64,000 nt of DNA from Gemella sp. (lineage in GTDB: Bacteria > Bacillota > Bacilli > Staphylococcales > Gemellaceae): the NCBI GenBank assembly GCA_030529855.1, contig JAUMWC010000001.1, positions 1 to 64,000 of the forward strand, given 5' to 3'. A model generated the notes under the pieces. That model was not told the origin of the DNA. It worked only from the letters and a program-made list of their open reading frames with translations, and did no database searches. The translations under genes and the position numbers were made by a program. Each line of letters begins with the position of its first letter. Position 1 is the stretch's first letter. Positions 19,919-28,135 of the stretch are shown here, one piece after another.

Positions 19919-20356
19919 TTATCCACGTAATTCGTATTTTTCTGGTTTTTGTGCTGCATGTGGGTGCTCAGCTCCACGGTAAACGTGAAGTTTCATTCCT
20001 TGAGCTCTACCTAAAGTGTTTTTAGGTAACATTCCCTTGATAGATAATTCTAAAAGTTCTTCTGGGTACTTCTCTAACATAGTTCCAGCAGTTCTTTCTT
20101 TTAATCCACCTGGGTGCATTGTGTGACGACGGTAAATCTTGTTTTTAAGTTTGTTACCAGTTAACACAACTTTCTCAGCGTTGATAATGATTACATTATC
20201 TCCAGTATCGATGTGTGGTGTATAAGTAGGTTTGTTTTTCCCTCTTAGTATTGATGCAACTTCTGAAGATAGACGTCCTAATGTTTGTCCTTCAGCATCG
20301 ATTACATACCATTTTTTTTCTACAGTTGATGGCTTTGCCATATAAGTTTGACGCAT
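19919..20356 (-). CDS. rplM: 50S ribosomal protein L13
   Basis: A 145-residue protein matching L13: [25 protein letters not shown], the [16 protein letters not shown] strand, [10 protein letters not shown], and [10 protein letters not shown]. The start chosen is the ATG at 20356, eight bases after AGGAGG; a TTG at 20362 lies too close to that site. The gene leads the L13-S9 operon and has a promoter and structured leader upstream. Confidence 0.97.
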   Translation of the reverse strand: MRQTYMAKPSTVEKKWYVIDAEGQTLGRLSSEVASILRGKNKPTYTPHIDTGDNVIIINAEKVVLTGNKLKNKIYRRHTMHPGGLKERTAGTMLEKYPEELLELSIKGMLPKNTLGRAQGMKLHVYRGAEHPHAAQKPEKYELRG

Positions 20357-20370
20357 AGTCAATTCCTCCT

Positions 20371-20445
20371 AAGATTTTGTTTTAATATGTCATTACGACT
20401 AAGCTTTCCGGGGCCTTTTCGTGTAGATATATAAACAATATCTCT
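20371..20445 (-). promoter_or_regulatory. putative L13 (rplM) leader RNA
   Basis: About 75 bases between the promoter and the rplM ribosome binding site read, on the minus strand, ACACGAAAAGGCCCCGG then AAAGCTTAGTC and a small GTC..GAC hairpin. Its position in front of rplM-rpsI and its conserved-looking GAAAAG/CCCCGG core recall the L13 leader described for low-GC Gram-positive bacteria, which is believed to mediate feedback by the ribosomal protein. The assignment is from memory of that family; a covariance search would settle it. Confidence 0.5.
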
Positions 20446-20448
20446 AAT

Positions 20449-20477
20449 ATAATAACGTATAACCCCATAATTGTCAA
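20449..20477 (-). promoter_or_regulatory. sigma-A promoter of rplM-rpsI
   Basis: On the minus strand a consensus TTGACA (20472-20477), exactly 17 bases of spacer, and TATTAT (20449-20454). It is the best-matching promoter in this region and fits a ribosomal protein operon. Confidence 0.85.
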
Positions 20478-20556
20478 CAGAAAATACATACTTACTTTCA
20501 TTTTTTTATTTCCATAATTTAAATAAAATTTATTTCCTATTTATATTAGTAATAAT

Positions 20557-20605
20557 TTGACAAAGATTTTTTTTTTTGCTAGTCTAAATACTGTATTTTT
20601 ATACA
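20557..20605 (+). promoter_or_regulatory. promoter region of the acetate transporter gene with a T11 tract
   Basis: A consensus TTGACA at 20557-20562 is followed by AAGA, a run of eleven T (20567-20577), then GCTAGTCT. With a 17-base spacer the -10 would be TAGTCT with an upstream TGC. A second option is TTGCTA (20576-20581) with TATACA (20600-20605), 18 bases apart. Which one is used cannot be told from sequence. Confidence 0.45.
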
Positions 20606-20652
20606 TTATACTAATTTTTATTATTTATTACAATTATTAAGGAGTATTTATT

Positions 20653-21270
20653 ATGAACAAACAAACGTTCAAAGTAGCCACTGCTGATCCATCTGCTATT
20701 GGATTATTTGGTCTTGCTATTGTTACTCTTGTTGCATCTTCTCAAAAAATGGGAATAACAACAGGGACTTCATTAGTTATTCCTTGGGCTATCTTTTTAG
20801 GAGCTTTCGCTCAATTATTCGCGTGTATTCACGACGCTAAAAAAGAAAATGTATTTGGAACTACTGCTTTTGGTGCTTACGCATTCTTCTGGTTTGGTGT
20901 TGGTACTACTTGGTTAATCCAAAACGGTGTATTCGGTCAAAAAATGGCTGAAACAGCTGATGTTAAACAATTAGGATTTGCTTTCTTAGGATACCTAATC
21001 TTCACATTAGTTATGACTGTTGGTGCTGCTGAAACTACAAAAGTATTATTTACTATTTTTGTATTAATCGATTTCTTATTTGTTGGTCTTACTTTATCAA
21101 CATTAGGAATTGCTACTGAAGCTATGCACCACTTAGCAGCTTACAGTGAGTTAGCAATCTCTATCGTTTCATTCTATGGTTTTGCTGCTAACGTATTGAA
21201 CTCTCACTTCAAATATGAGTTCTTACCATTAGGAAAACCTTTCGGAATCTTTGTTAAAAAAGATAAATAA
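20653..21270 (+). CDS. acetate uptake transporter (GPR1/FUN34/SatP family)
   Basis: A 205-residue integral membrane protein with six predicted helices. The N-terminal family signature is DPSAIGLFGLA, corresponding to the NPAPLGL motif of the SatP (YaaH) acetate-succinate transporters. Later helices include AYAFFWFGVGTTW and FYGFAANVLN, also typical. It would take up acetate (and perhaps other short monocarboxylates) with protons. AAGGAG precedes the ATG. It is monocistronic with a strong terminator. Link to the short-chain acyl-CoA genes at 46-52 kb is inference. Confidence 0.9.
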   Translation: MNKQTFKVATADPSAIGLFGLAIVTLVASSQKMGITTGTSLVIPWAIFLGAFAQLFACIHDAKKENVFGTTAFGAYAFFWFGVGTTWLIQNGVFGQKMAETADVKQLGFAFLGYLIFTLVMTVGAAETTKVLFTIFVLIDFLFVGLTLSTLGIATEAMHHLAAYSELAISIVSFYGFAANVLNSHFKYEFLPLGKPFGIFVKKDK

Positions 21271-21271
21271 T

Positions 21272-21320
21272 TATAAAAATAAGCATCTTAACGGCGTGTG
21301 TTAAGATGCTTATTTTTATA
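21272..21320. terminator. strong bidirectional terminator between the acetate transporter gene and thrB
   Basis: A perfect 21-bp stem (TATAAAAATAAGCATCTTAAC at 21272-21292 with its complement at 21300-21320) and a 7-base loop. The A-rich and T-rich ends serve both converging transcripts; the right arm overlaps the last codons of thrB. Confidence 0.9.
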
Positions 21321-22194
21321 GAACTACTGTTCCTTTTTTATCTACTTTTAATTCTAATAATTGCCACTCACTTTTTAGTGAAGCAAGTTTTTCTCTTACT
21401 TTTTTAGCACTAGCCTCATTTTTATACACATTTAGTAAAGTAGAACCTGAACCTGATATCATAAATGCAATGCTATCTACCCTTTGGCAAATTTCCCTTA
21501 CTTCATCATATTCATGAATAATTTTTCTTCTATAAGGTTCATGGATTTTGTCACCCATTACTTTTTTTAGGGTTCTTAAATCATAATTTTCAAATGCCTT
21601 TAGCACTAAACCAATTCTTGTCGATGAATACAGTGCATCTGCTTTTGAATAAGAATCAGGCATAATTGCTCTCGCTTCTTCTGTTGAAGTTTCAAAATTC
21701 GGAACTAGTGCCATAAACTTGAATCTTGAGTCAATATCATAATTCACTGTCATAGCACTACCATCATCACACATACAAGATGCCGTTAAGGACCCATAGA
21801 TTGCTGGCGATACGTTATCTGGATGCCCCTCTATTTCAGATGCTATATTAAATATCTCATCTCTATCTAAAGGCAATCCTAATAGAGCATAGGCTCCATA
21901 TATTCCACCTACTACACAAGTTGACGATGAACCAAGCCCTCTTGATACAGGGACATTAGACTCTATACCTATCTTCACACCCTTAACTATTTTTCCAAGT
22001 TTTTCTAATGTATATAGGAATGTTTTGTATACTAAGTTATTTTCATTATTGAACTTTTCATCAAATCCTACTAGCTCAAAACCTGCTTCTATTTCTTCGA
22101 ACGTAAAGTATGTGTATAACTTTAAGGCTAAACCTAATGAATCAAAACCACAACCGACATTAGCACTAGTAGCTGGTACTCTAACTTTTATCAT
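21316..22194 (-). CDS. thrB: homoserine kinase
   Basis: A 292-residue GHMP-family kinase that phosphorylates homoserine with ATP, the penultimate step of threonine synthesis. The ATP loop is VPVSRGLGSSSTCVVGGIYGA (read as PVSRGLGSSS) near residue 84; N-terminal VRVPATSANVGCGFDSLGLAL and the C-terminal MISGSGSTLLNV are also standard. Its ATG overlaps the thrC stop codon (TAATG), so translation is coupled. Length is normal. Confidence 0.96.
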   Translation of the reverse strand: MIKVRVPATSANVGCGFDSLGLALKLYTYFTFEEIEAGFELVGFDEKFNNENNLVYKTFLYTLEKLGKIVKGVKIGIESNVPVSRGLGSSSTCVVGGIYGAYALLGLPLDRDEIFNIASEIEGHPDNVSPAIYGSLTASCMCDDGSAMTVNYDIDSRFKFMALVPNFETSTEEARAIMPDSYSKADALYSSTRIGLVLKAFENYDLRTLKKVMGDKIHEPYRRKIIHEYDEVREICQRVDSIAFMISGSGSTLLNVYKNEASAKKVREKLASLKSEWQLLELKVDKKGTVVL

Positions 22195-23666
22195 TAAGCT
22201 AAATCTCCTAATTTTTCTGCTACATACTTAGCAATTTCTTCTTTAGAAATGCAGTCATTGTGTAGCACTGCTTTCTTATCTAAATCTTCTAAGTTACTTG
22301 GAATTTTAACTCCTGTTTTTGCGTGTAAGTCTTTTAATAATTCAAATTCATCCGCTTCTGTACTTCCAAACAGCGACTCATATACAGAACCTGTAAATTT
22401 GTAAGGACTGGCTGTTGATAAAACAACACTTGGACAATCACTTTCTTGTTCTAATAATACTTTGTATCCTACTGCTGTATGAGTGTCTAATAAGTATCCT
22501 TCTTCTTCATATACTTTCTTAATAATTTCTGCAGTTTCTTCATTAGTAGCATACCCTGCTGTAAATTCTTCTTTTAGTTTAGCTAATAACTCATCAGAAA
22601 TTTGGTACTTCCCTTTTTCTTTGAGATCTGACATTAATGATGCTACGTATGCATTATCTCCATCAGTTAGGTAGTATAATAATCTTTCTAAGTTAGAAGA
22701 GATTAAAATATCCATACTTGGAGATATTGTTTTCAAGAAATCTCTTTCTCTATCATATACACCCTCTGTTAAGAAGTCATATAACACGTTATTAGCATTC
22801 GATGCACATACTAACTTATTAACTGGTAACCCAATCTTCTTAGCGTAGTATCCTGCTAGAATATTTCCAAAGTTTCCTGTTGGAACAACAAAGTTTACTT
22901 TATCTCCTTGCTTGATTTTTCCACCACCTACTAAATCACTATATGCTTTGAAGTAGTAAACTATTTGTGGAATTAATCTCCCTATGTTAATCGAGTTCGC
23001 ACTTGATAATTTAACATTTTGTTGGGCTAAGTCTGCCTTGAAGTTTTCATCAACAAAAATTTCTTTAATTGCAGATTGAGCATCATCAAAGTTTCCTTCT
23101 ATAGCACATACCTTAACATTCTTACCTTCTTGTGTTTTCATTTGTCTTTCTTGAACTTTAGAAACACCCGAGTTTGGATAAAATACTATTATCTTAACCT
23201 TGTCTACATCTTTAAATCCTTCTAATGCAGCTTTCCCAGTATCTCCACTTGTCGCAGTAAGAATAAGAATATCATCCTTTTCTCCAGAACGTTTAAGCGC
23301 TGTTCTTGTTAATTGTGGTAATAATGATAGGCCTAAATCCTTAAATGCACTTGTCGGTCCGTGGAATAACTCTAAAACATGAGCATCTTTAAGTTCTACT
23401 AATGGAGTTATTTCTTCTGTAGAAAATTTTCCTTTGTAGGCTTTTTCTACACAGTCTCTAACTTCTTCTTCTGTAAAGTCTAAGAATAATTTTAGTACTT
23501 GCTCAGCAATTTGGTAATAATTTTTACCAACAATATTATCTAAATCTACTTTATCTTGTCCTAAATTTCTTAATACAAATAAACCACCTTCTGAACTTAG
23601 CCCTTGGATTATGGCATCACTAGGATTAATTTTTAAATTTTTATTTCTACTACTTTCGTATAACAT
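22194..23666 (-). CDS. thrC: threonine synthase
   Basis: A 490-residue PLP enzyme that converts O-phosphohomoserine to threonine. The PLP lysine is Lys109 in HGPTSAFKDLG; the phosphate-binding stretch PTGNFGNILAGYYAK and the LTATSGDTGKAAL loop are also seen. The length and the YESSRNKN N-terminus place it in the longer, yeast/E. coli type class of threonine synthases rather than the shorter Bacillus type. AAGGAG precedes the ATG. It is co-transcribed with thrB and diverges from hom. Confidence 0.95.
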   Translation of the reverse strand: MLYESSRNKNLKINPSDAIIQGLSSEGGLFVLRNLGQDKVDLDNIVGKNYYQIAEQVLKLFLDFTEEEVRDCVEKAYKGKFSTEEITPLVELKDAHVLELFHGPTSAFKDLGLSLLPQLTRTALKRSGEKDDILILTATSGDTGKAALEGFKDVDKVKIIVFYPNSGVSKVQERQMKTQEGKNVKVCAIEGNFDDAQSAIKEIFVDENFKADLAQQNVKLSSANSINIGRLIPQIVYYFKAYSDLVGGGKIKQGDKVNFVVPTGNFGNILAGYYAKKIGLPVNKLVCASNANNVLYDFLTEGVYDRERDFLKTISPSMDILISSNLERLLYYLTDGDNAYVASLMSDLKEKGKYQISDELLAKLKEEFTAGYATNEETAEIIKKVYEEEGYLLDTHTAVGYKVLLEQESDCPSVVLSTASPYKFTGSVYESLFGSTEADEFELLKDLHAKTGVKIPSNLEDLDKKAVLHNDCISKEEIAKYVAEKLGDLA

Positions 23667-23696
23667 ACCTGTACTCCTTGATTTATTTCACTTTCT

Positions 23697-23725
23697 ATGA
23701 TACAATTTTTTTGTAAAAAAGACAA
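23697..23725 (-). promoter_or_regulatory. predicted promoter of thrC-thrB
   Basis: On the minus strand TTGTCT (23720-23725), a 17-base spacer and TATCAT (23697-23702). It lies in the 112-base gap between thrC and hom. No T-box-like structure was seen in the gap. Confidence 0.6.
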
Positions 23726-23778
23726 GTGTTTATTACCAGCGGACACTGTTTTCTGAATATTAATTTGAGGTGAAAGTT

Positions 23779-24903
23779 ATGAAAATAGCTATTTTGGGAC
23801 TAGGGACTGTCGGGTCTGGTGTCCTAGAACTTTCTAATAAACTTGATAAGATAGAAGTAGTAAAAACATTTGAAAGAAAAATTACTTCTGAACTTTCTAC
23901 AACTAATATAGATGATATAATAAATAATTCTGAAATTGATGTTGTTGTTGAATCGCTAGGTGGACTTACACCTGCTTATGAATATATATCAGCTTCTCTT
24001 AGAGCTGGAAAACACGTAGTTACAGCAAACAAAGCTGTAGTCGCTAAACACTTAGACGAATTTATCAAACTAGCACGTGAGAATAAAGTTCAGTTCATTT
24101 GTGAGGCCAGCGTCGCTGGTGGTATTCCTTGGATTGCATCTTTAGAAAAAGCAAAAAGAATCGATGAAATAAACAGTTTTTATGGGATAATGAATGGAAC
24201 TAGTAATTACATCATTGACTATATGTACAATCACAATGCTGATTTCACTCCTACTCTTACTAAAGCTCAAGAACTGGGGTACGCAGAAAAAGATCCTAGT
24301 GCTGATATAGATGGTGATGATGTAGTTAATAAAGTTATCGTTACTTCAGCAGTAGCCTTTAATTATTTAATAAAAGACAAAATACCTCAGTATTCTATGA
24401 GATATTTAAAAAAGACCGACCTTGATTATTTAAAATCAAAAGGTTTATCAACTAAATTTATGGGTGAAGGAAAAATCGAAAATTCAAATATTTCTGCTTC
24501 TGCTATGCTTAATATAATAAAAGATAACAGTCTTGAAAATGCAGTTCACGCTAATTTTAATATAGTTAGTATGGAGGCAGACAGTATTGGAGAATTAAAA
24601 TTTTATGGACAAGGTGCAGGTAAACTACCTACAGCTAATGCAATTGTACAGGACGTACTAGATTTAGAGAGCAATACTTCTAGAGAAGAATTAACTTTAA
24701 ACACTACTTATACCTTCTCTACTAATAGTGTAAAAAATAAATTTTTAATTAGAACTGTTTCAAAAATTGAAAATTCAAATATACTTAATACTGAAAAATA
24801 TGATGAATATTTCTATAACTATACTTCTGAAATCGACTTTTCTTCTCTTGACAAAATATTAGAATCTTTAAACGGAGAATATCTAGTCGCTAAATTTAGG
24901 TAA
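23779..24903 (+). CDS. hom: homoserine dehydrogenase (short form)
   Basis: A 374-residue enzyme that reduces aspartate semialdehyde to homoserine with NAD(P)H. The Rossmann motif is GLGTVGSG at residues 7-14. Catalytic landmarks are ANKAVVAKH, the GGIPWIASL loop, FYGIMNGTSNYI, and EKDPSADIDGDD. Bacillus and staphylococcal Hom proteins are about 425-435 residues because they carry a C-terminal ACT domain; here the tail after the catalytic part is short and does not read as a normal ACT domain. The ATG at 23779 is placed six bases after GAGGTG; a GTG at 23770 overlaps that site and is unlikely. Confidence 0.93.
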   Translation: MKIAILGLGTVGSGVLELSNKLDKIEVVKTFERKITSELSTTNIDDIINNSEIDVVVESLGGLTPAYEYISASLRAGKHVVTANKAVVAKHLDEFIKLARENKVQFICEASVAGGIPWIASLEKAKRIDEINSFYGIMNGTSNYIIDYMYNHNADFTPTLTKAQELGYAEKDPSADIDGDDVVNKVIVTSAVAFNYLIKDKIPQYSMRYLKKTDLDYLKSKGLSTKFMGEGKIENSNISASAMLNIIKDNSLENAVHANFNIVSMEADSIGELKFYGQGAGKLPTANAIVQDVLDLESNTSREELTLNTTYTFSTNSVKNKFLIRTVSKIENSNILNTEKYDEYFYNYTSEIDFSSLDKILESLNGEYLVAKFR

Positions 24904-24915
24904 TAGTAAATAGTA

Positions 24916-24944
24916 TTGCAAGTTATATCGTTTTCATATATAAT
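24916..24944 (+). promoter_or_regulatory. predicted promoter of the aspartokinase gene
   Basis: TTGCAA (24916-24921), 17 bases, then a consensus TATAAT (24939-24944), 34 bases before the start codon. The aspartokinase gene thus has its own promoter although it follows hom by only 75 bases. Confidence 0.75.
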
Positions 24945-24978
24945 TTAAAAGAACAGTAATTTGATTAAGGAGAGTAAA

Positions 24979-26286
24979 ATGGTAAAAGTTTCAAAATTTG
25001 GTGGAAGTTCTGTTGCTTCTGCTGAACAATTTAAAAAAGTTAAATCAATTGTACAAAGTGACGAATCAAGAAAATTTGTTGTTGTTTCTGCTGCTGGTAA
25101 AGCTCACAAAGAAGATAATAAGGTTACTGACCTACTTTACTTATGCCACGCTCATATCAAATATGGTATTAGCTGTGACAGCATATTTTCTATTATAGAA
25201 AATAGATTCTTAGAAATCAAAAATACACTTGGTATAAATTTTGATATCGAAAGTGAATTAGCTTCATTAAAAACAGAATTGGTTAAAGGTTTAGATGAAG
25301 ATTACTTAATTAGCCGTGGAGAATACCTAACGGGATTACTAATGGCTGAATACCTTGGTTACAAATTTGTAGACCCTAAAGATTTAATCTTCTTTAACTA
25401 CAATGGTTCTGTAGACTATGAAAAAACTCAAGCAAAGTTTGATAAATTAGTAGAAACAAATGATACACTATTAATCCCTGGTTTCTACGGTTCATTGCCT
25501 AACGGAGAAATTAAAATAATGTCTCGTGGTGGTGGTGATGTTACAGGTGCCATTATTGCAAATGTAGCTAACGCTGAAGTTTATGAAAACTGGACTGACG
25601 TTTCTGGTGTTCTTATGGCTGACCCTAGAATCGTAGATTCACCAAAAGAAATCGATGTAATCACATATACAGAACTTAGAGAATTATCATATATGGGAGC
25701 TAGTGTACTTCACGAAGAAGCTATCTTCCCAGTGAAAGAAAAAGGAATACCTATTCAAATCCGTAACACTAATAACCCAGTAAGTCAAGGGACAGTTATT
25801 AAGGATACTGAAGATGTATCTGCTAATACTGTTACTGGTATTGCTGGAAAGAAAGACTTCTCTATCATTTCTATCAAAAAGAATCATATGTCTAATGAAA
25901 TTGGTCTAATTAGCAAAACTCTTACTCTGTTTGAAAGTTATAATGTAAGTATTGAGCATATTCCTACTGGAATTGATTCATTCTCAATCATCGTAGAAAC
26001 TGCTTCTGTTAAACCATTCATTCACGAGTTATTAGCAGAGATTAAAGAGATTACTAATGCTGATGAAGTGAGCGTTGTTAATGAGTTATCATTAATAGCA
26101 ACCGTTGGACACCAAATGAAAAACAAAAAAGGTATTGCTGGACGCCTATTCTCAGCTTTAGGCGATGCTGACATTAATATTATTGTTATTTCCCAAACTA
26201 GTGAAGAAATTAATATTATTGTAGGTGTTCATAATTCTGATTATGAAAAAACTATCACTACTATATACAACGAATTTAATAAATAA
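24979..26286 (+). CDS. aspartate kinase
   Basis: A 435-residue aspartokinase of the monofunctional, ACT-containing type (YclM/LysC III group), first step from aspartate to lysine, threonine and methionine. It starts MVKVSKFGGSSVASAEQ with the KFGGSS signature, has the MSRGGGDVTGA and NWTDVSGVLMADPR nucleotide/substrate loops, and two C-terminal ACT domains (FSIISIKKNHMSNEIGL onward and SLIATVGHQMKNKKGIAGRL). The ACT region makes feedback control likely. The ATG at 24979 follows AAGGAGA; a TTG at 24961 precedes that site and is not the start. A terminator follows. Confidence 0.94.
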   Translation: MVKVSKFGGSSVASAEQFKKVKSIVQSDESRKFVVVSAAGKAHKEDNKVTDLLYLCHAHIKYGISCDSIFSIIENRFLEIKNTLGINFDIESELASLKTELVKGLDEDYLISRGEYLTGLLMAEYLGYKFVDPKDLIFFNYNGSVDYEKTQAKFDKLVETNDTLLIPGFYGSLPNGEIKIMSRGGGDVTGAIIANVANAEVYENWTDVSGVLMADPRIVDSPKEIDVITYTELRELSYMGASVLHEEAIFPVKEKGIPIQIRNTNNPVSQGTVIKDTEDVSANTVTGIAGKKDFSIISIKKNHMSNEIGLISKTLTLFESYNVSIEHIPTGIDSFSIIVETASVKPFIHELLAEIKEITNADEVSVVNELSLIATVGHQMKNKKGIAGRLFSALGDADINIIVISQTSEEINIIVGVHNSDYEKTITTIYNEFNK

Positions 26287-26317
26287 AAAGGCTCGCAAAT
26301 TTATTTTGCGAGTCTTT
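26287..26317. terminator. terminator after the aspartokinase gene
   Basis: AAAGGCTCGCAAA (26287-26299) pairs with TTTGCGAGTCTTT (26305-26317) with one G-T pair, followed by a T-run on the plus strand. It also faces the converging esterase gene. Confidence 0.85.
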
Positions 26318-26325
26318 TTTTACCA

Positions 26326-27012
26326 TTATTTTAAATTTTTAATACACCAAGCAAATCCTTTAGCTAAACGGATATCTGAATCTTGAAAATGTCCACCTTT
26401 ATTCCATTCAAGAATAGTGTTTATTCCTTGATTTTTTAAAACTTCTTCTTGAATTCTAATAACATCTCCCACACTACTCATTATCTTATTTCTTGTTTTT
26501 TCTTCCTTATCGCCCAGACTTAAGTATATAGTGTCTATTACTGGGTTCTCTCTTTTTAGATAATTTTCCCAATCTTTAAACCAGACTGATGGTGATGCTG
26601 CTACTATAGAACTAAATTTATCAGTTTGATAAGCAGACCAAAGAGAAAATAACCCTGCTAATGAGTAACCACCTAATATTTTCTTTATATCCGCTTCTAG
26701 TTTATACTTTTCTAGAATATTAGGTATTAAGGTTTCTTCTATAAATTTTAAAGTAGTTTTTCCTGCACCAGAAAAATTTTCTTTACCAAAAATTGCTGGC
26801 ATTTCCCACGGTGATAAATCACTATTCCAGTTCTTCACTCTAAAGGCAATCATCAAGATAGATTCCTTCACTTCACTTGTCAATAATTCTACTTGTCTGT
26901 CTAAAACTTCTATATCATTTTCATCTACAGGTTGAATTAGTAGGTAACTTGGATTTTCACTGGCATAACTTATACAGCTAATATTATCAATAACAAATTC
27001 TTCTTTTTTCAA
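26326..27012 (-). CDS. putative esterase, alpha/beta hydrolase (esterase D-like)
   Basis: A 228-residue alpha/beta hydrolase of the putative esterase family that contains IroE and S-formylglutathione-hydrolase-like proteins. The nucleophile elbow is GGYSLAGLFS (G-x-S-x-A-G); SPSVWFKDW follows, and the C-terminal WNKGGHFQDS supplies the catalytic His. The Asp of the triad is likely in the LSLGDKEEKTRN segment. The start is a TTG at 27012, seven bases after AAGGAAG; no ATG lies near the N-terminus. No signal peptide is seen, so it acts in the cytoplasm. Substrate unknown. Confidence 0.82.
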   Translation of the reverse strand: MKKEEFVIDNISCISYASENPSYLLIQPVDENDIEVLDRQVELLTSEVKESILMIAFRVKNWNSDLSPWEMPAIFGKENFSGAGKTTLKFIEETLIPNILEKYKLEADIKKILGGYSLAGLFSLWSAYQTDKFSSIVAASPSVWFKDWENYLKRENPVIDTIYLSLGDKEEKTRNKIMSSVGDVIRIQEEVLKNQGINTILEWNKGGHFQDSDIRLAKGFAWCIKNLK

Positions 27013-27059
27013 TTTTATTCTTCCTTATTTAAATTATCGTTGTAAATTTTACACTTACA

Positions 27060-27088
27060 ATTATTTCATTTTGTAATTATCTTGTCAA
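27060..27088 (-). promoter_or_regulatory. predicted promoter of the esterase gene with TTACAA/TTGTAA dyads
   Basis: On the minus strand a consensus TTGACA (27083-27088), 17 bases, and AATAAT (27060-27065). The spacer and the following bases hold TTACAA and TTGTAA in inverted arrangement and the palindrome TGTAAAATTTACA, which could bind a repressor. Confidence 0.6.
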
Positions 27089-27125
27089 CTATGCTTACTT
27101 AATAAGTTTTATATTTTATATAATA

Positions 27126-27160
27126 AAAACACTCAAAAGTTTATAACTCTTAAGTGTTTT
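27126..27160 (-). terminator. hairpin downstream of the 121-residue hypothetical gene
   Basis: AAAACACT (27126-27133) pairs with AGTGTTTT (27153-27160), with weaker inner pairs. T-rich sequence follows on the minus strand. Confidence 0.6.
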
Positions 27161-27181
27161 TCATTATCTTTAGAATATTTC

Positions 27182-27547
27182 CTATCCAAACTTTTTCCCT
27201 AATAAAATTGTTAATTGTTTGCATAGTTTATCCCATTCTTCTGGTACTGCAACTATTCCTGATGAATGTTTCTCCGAAGTATTAGAAACTAACCTAAGCT
27301 GCCATCTATAACCTGCAGCTAAATTAGGGTCTCTATATTCAGAATCCCAGTTAATAACATGGTACTCATCAAGTTTAGCAGTAAATTCTGTTAATTGCTC
27401 ATTTCTTAAATCTATACTAAATTTTTCTAAATCTAAAAACATAGCATCTTGTTTTTTATAAATTGCATTTTTATTAACAAAATCTACCTTCACATCATAT
27501 ACAGATCCAAAGGGACCATTTACCATTATTTCTAATTTTTTATACAT
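27182..27547 (-). CDS. hypothetical protein, 121 residues
   Basis: I do not recognise this protein. It is soluble, mixed alpha/beta by appearance, with no signal peptide or membrane segment. Conserved-looking pieces are YHVINWDSEY and GYRWQLRLV near the middle, followed by SGIVAVPEEWDKLCKQL. The start chosen is the ATG at 27547, five bases after GAGG; an in-frame upstream codon lacks a ribosome binding site. It follows an acetyltransferase gene closely and may be co-transcribed with it. The preceding TATGTATG sequence offers no better start. Confidence 0.6.
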   Translation of the reverse strand: MYKKLEIMVNGPFGSVYDVKVDFVNKNAIYKKQDAMFLDLEKFSIDLRNEQLTEFTAKLDEYHVINWDSEYRDPNLAAGYRWQLRLVSNTSEKHSSGIVAVPEEWDKLCKQLTILLGKKFG

Positions 27548-27570
27548 ACATACCTCATAATTTTTAATAT

Positions 27571-28131
27571 TTAGCAATTTCTTAATACCATATGATAATA
27601 TTTATGATTAGCTATTTCAATTTCACACTCTCTTTTCATTCCAAAAGATTCATATAATTTTCTGGCTCTAGGATTACCTTCAGCAACATTAAGACTCTTT
27701 ATATTATATCCGGTCGTTTCAAAAAAGTTCTTCAGCAGCTCTGTCCCATAGCCTTCTGAACGTGAATTTTCAAAAACATAAAGTATATCTAAATAATATT
27801 CCCCCACTAGAGCTTCATTGTAGTTGAAAATCACATCATCAGTATTCAGATTATATTTAGGAATAATTTTATCTTCCCAGTATTTTTTAGATTCCAGTAG
27901 AAAATCATAGTCATACGAAAAATAAAAACCTTGTATTTCTTTATCACTTTCAATTACCTTGCAATTTCTATAGGAATATCTATCATCTTCCGACTTATAA
28001 CATATTTTTAGAATTTCCCAAAATTCTTCTTCCCCTATTTTTCTTATCAAGTCAATATCTAATGATTTTATAAATTCAAATAGTCCTTGGAGTACTTTAT
28101 CATCATAAATACTAGCCTTACGAATCTCCAA
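27571..28131 (-). CDS. GNAT family N-acetyltransferase
   Basis: A 186-residue protein with a GNAT core: the beta-strand YLDILYVFENSRSEGYGTELLKNF contains the R-S-E-G-Y-G acetyl-CoA loop, followed by SLNVAEGNPRARKLYESFGM, the usual C-terminal signature. The start is most likely the TTG at 28131, eight bases after AAAGGA; a more upstream ATG would overlap ridA by 44 bases and has no ribosome binding site. The substrate is unknown. It lies directly after ridA, only four bases past its stop codon. Confidence 0.8.
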   Translation of the reverse strand: MEIRKASIYDDKVLQGLFEFIKSLDIDLIRKIGEEEFWEILKICYKSEDDRYSYRNCKVIESDKEIQGFYFSYDYDFLLESKKYWEDKIIPKYNLNTDDVIFNYNEALVGEYYLDILYVFENSRSEGYGTELLKNFFETTGYNIKSLNVAEGNPRARKLYESFGMKRECEIEIANHKYYHMVLRNC

Positions 28132-28135
28132 TGAA

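Noticed and set aside
24998-25198. Overlapping +1 frame inside the aspartokinase gene
   Set aside because: The aspartokinase frame is complete with motifs from end to end; the second frame has no start signals and a Leu/Val-rich composition typical of a shadow.
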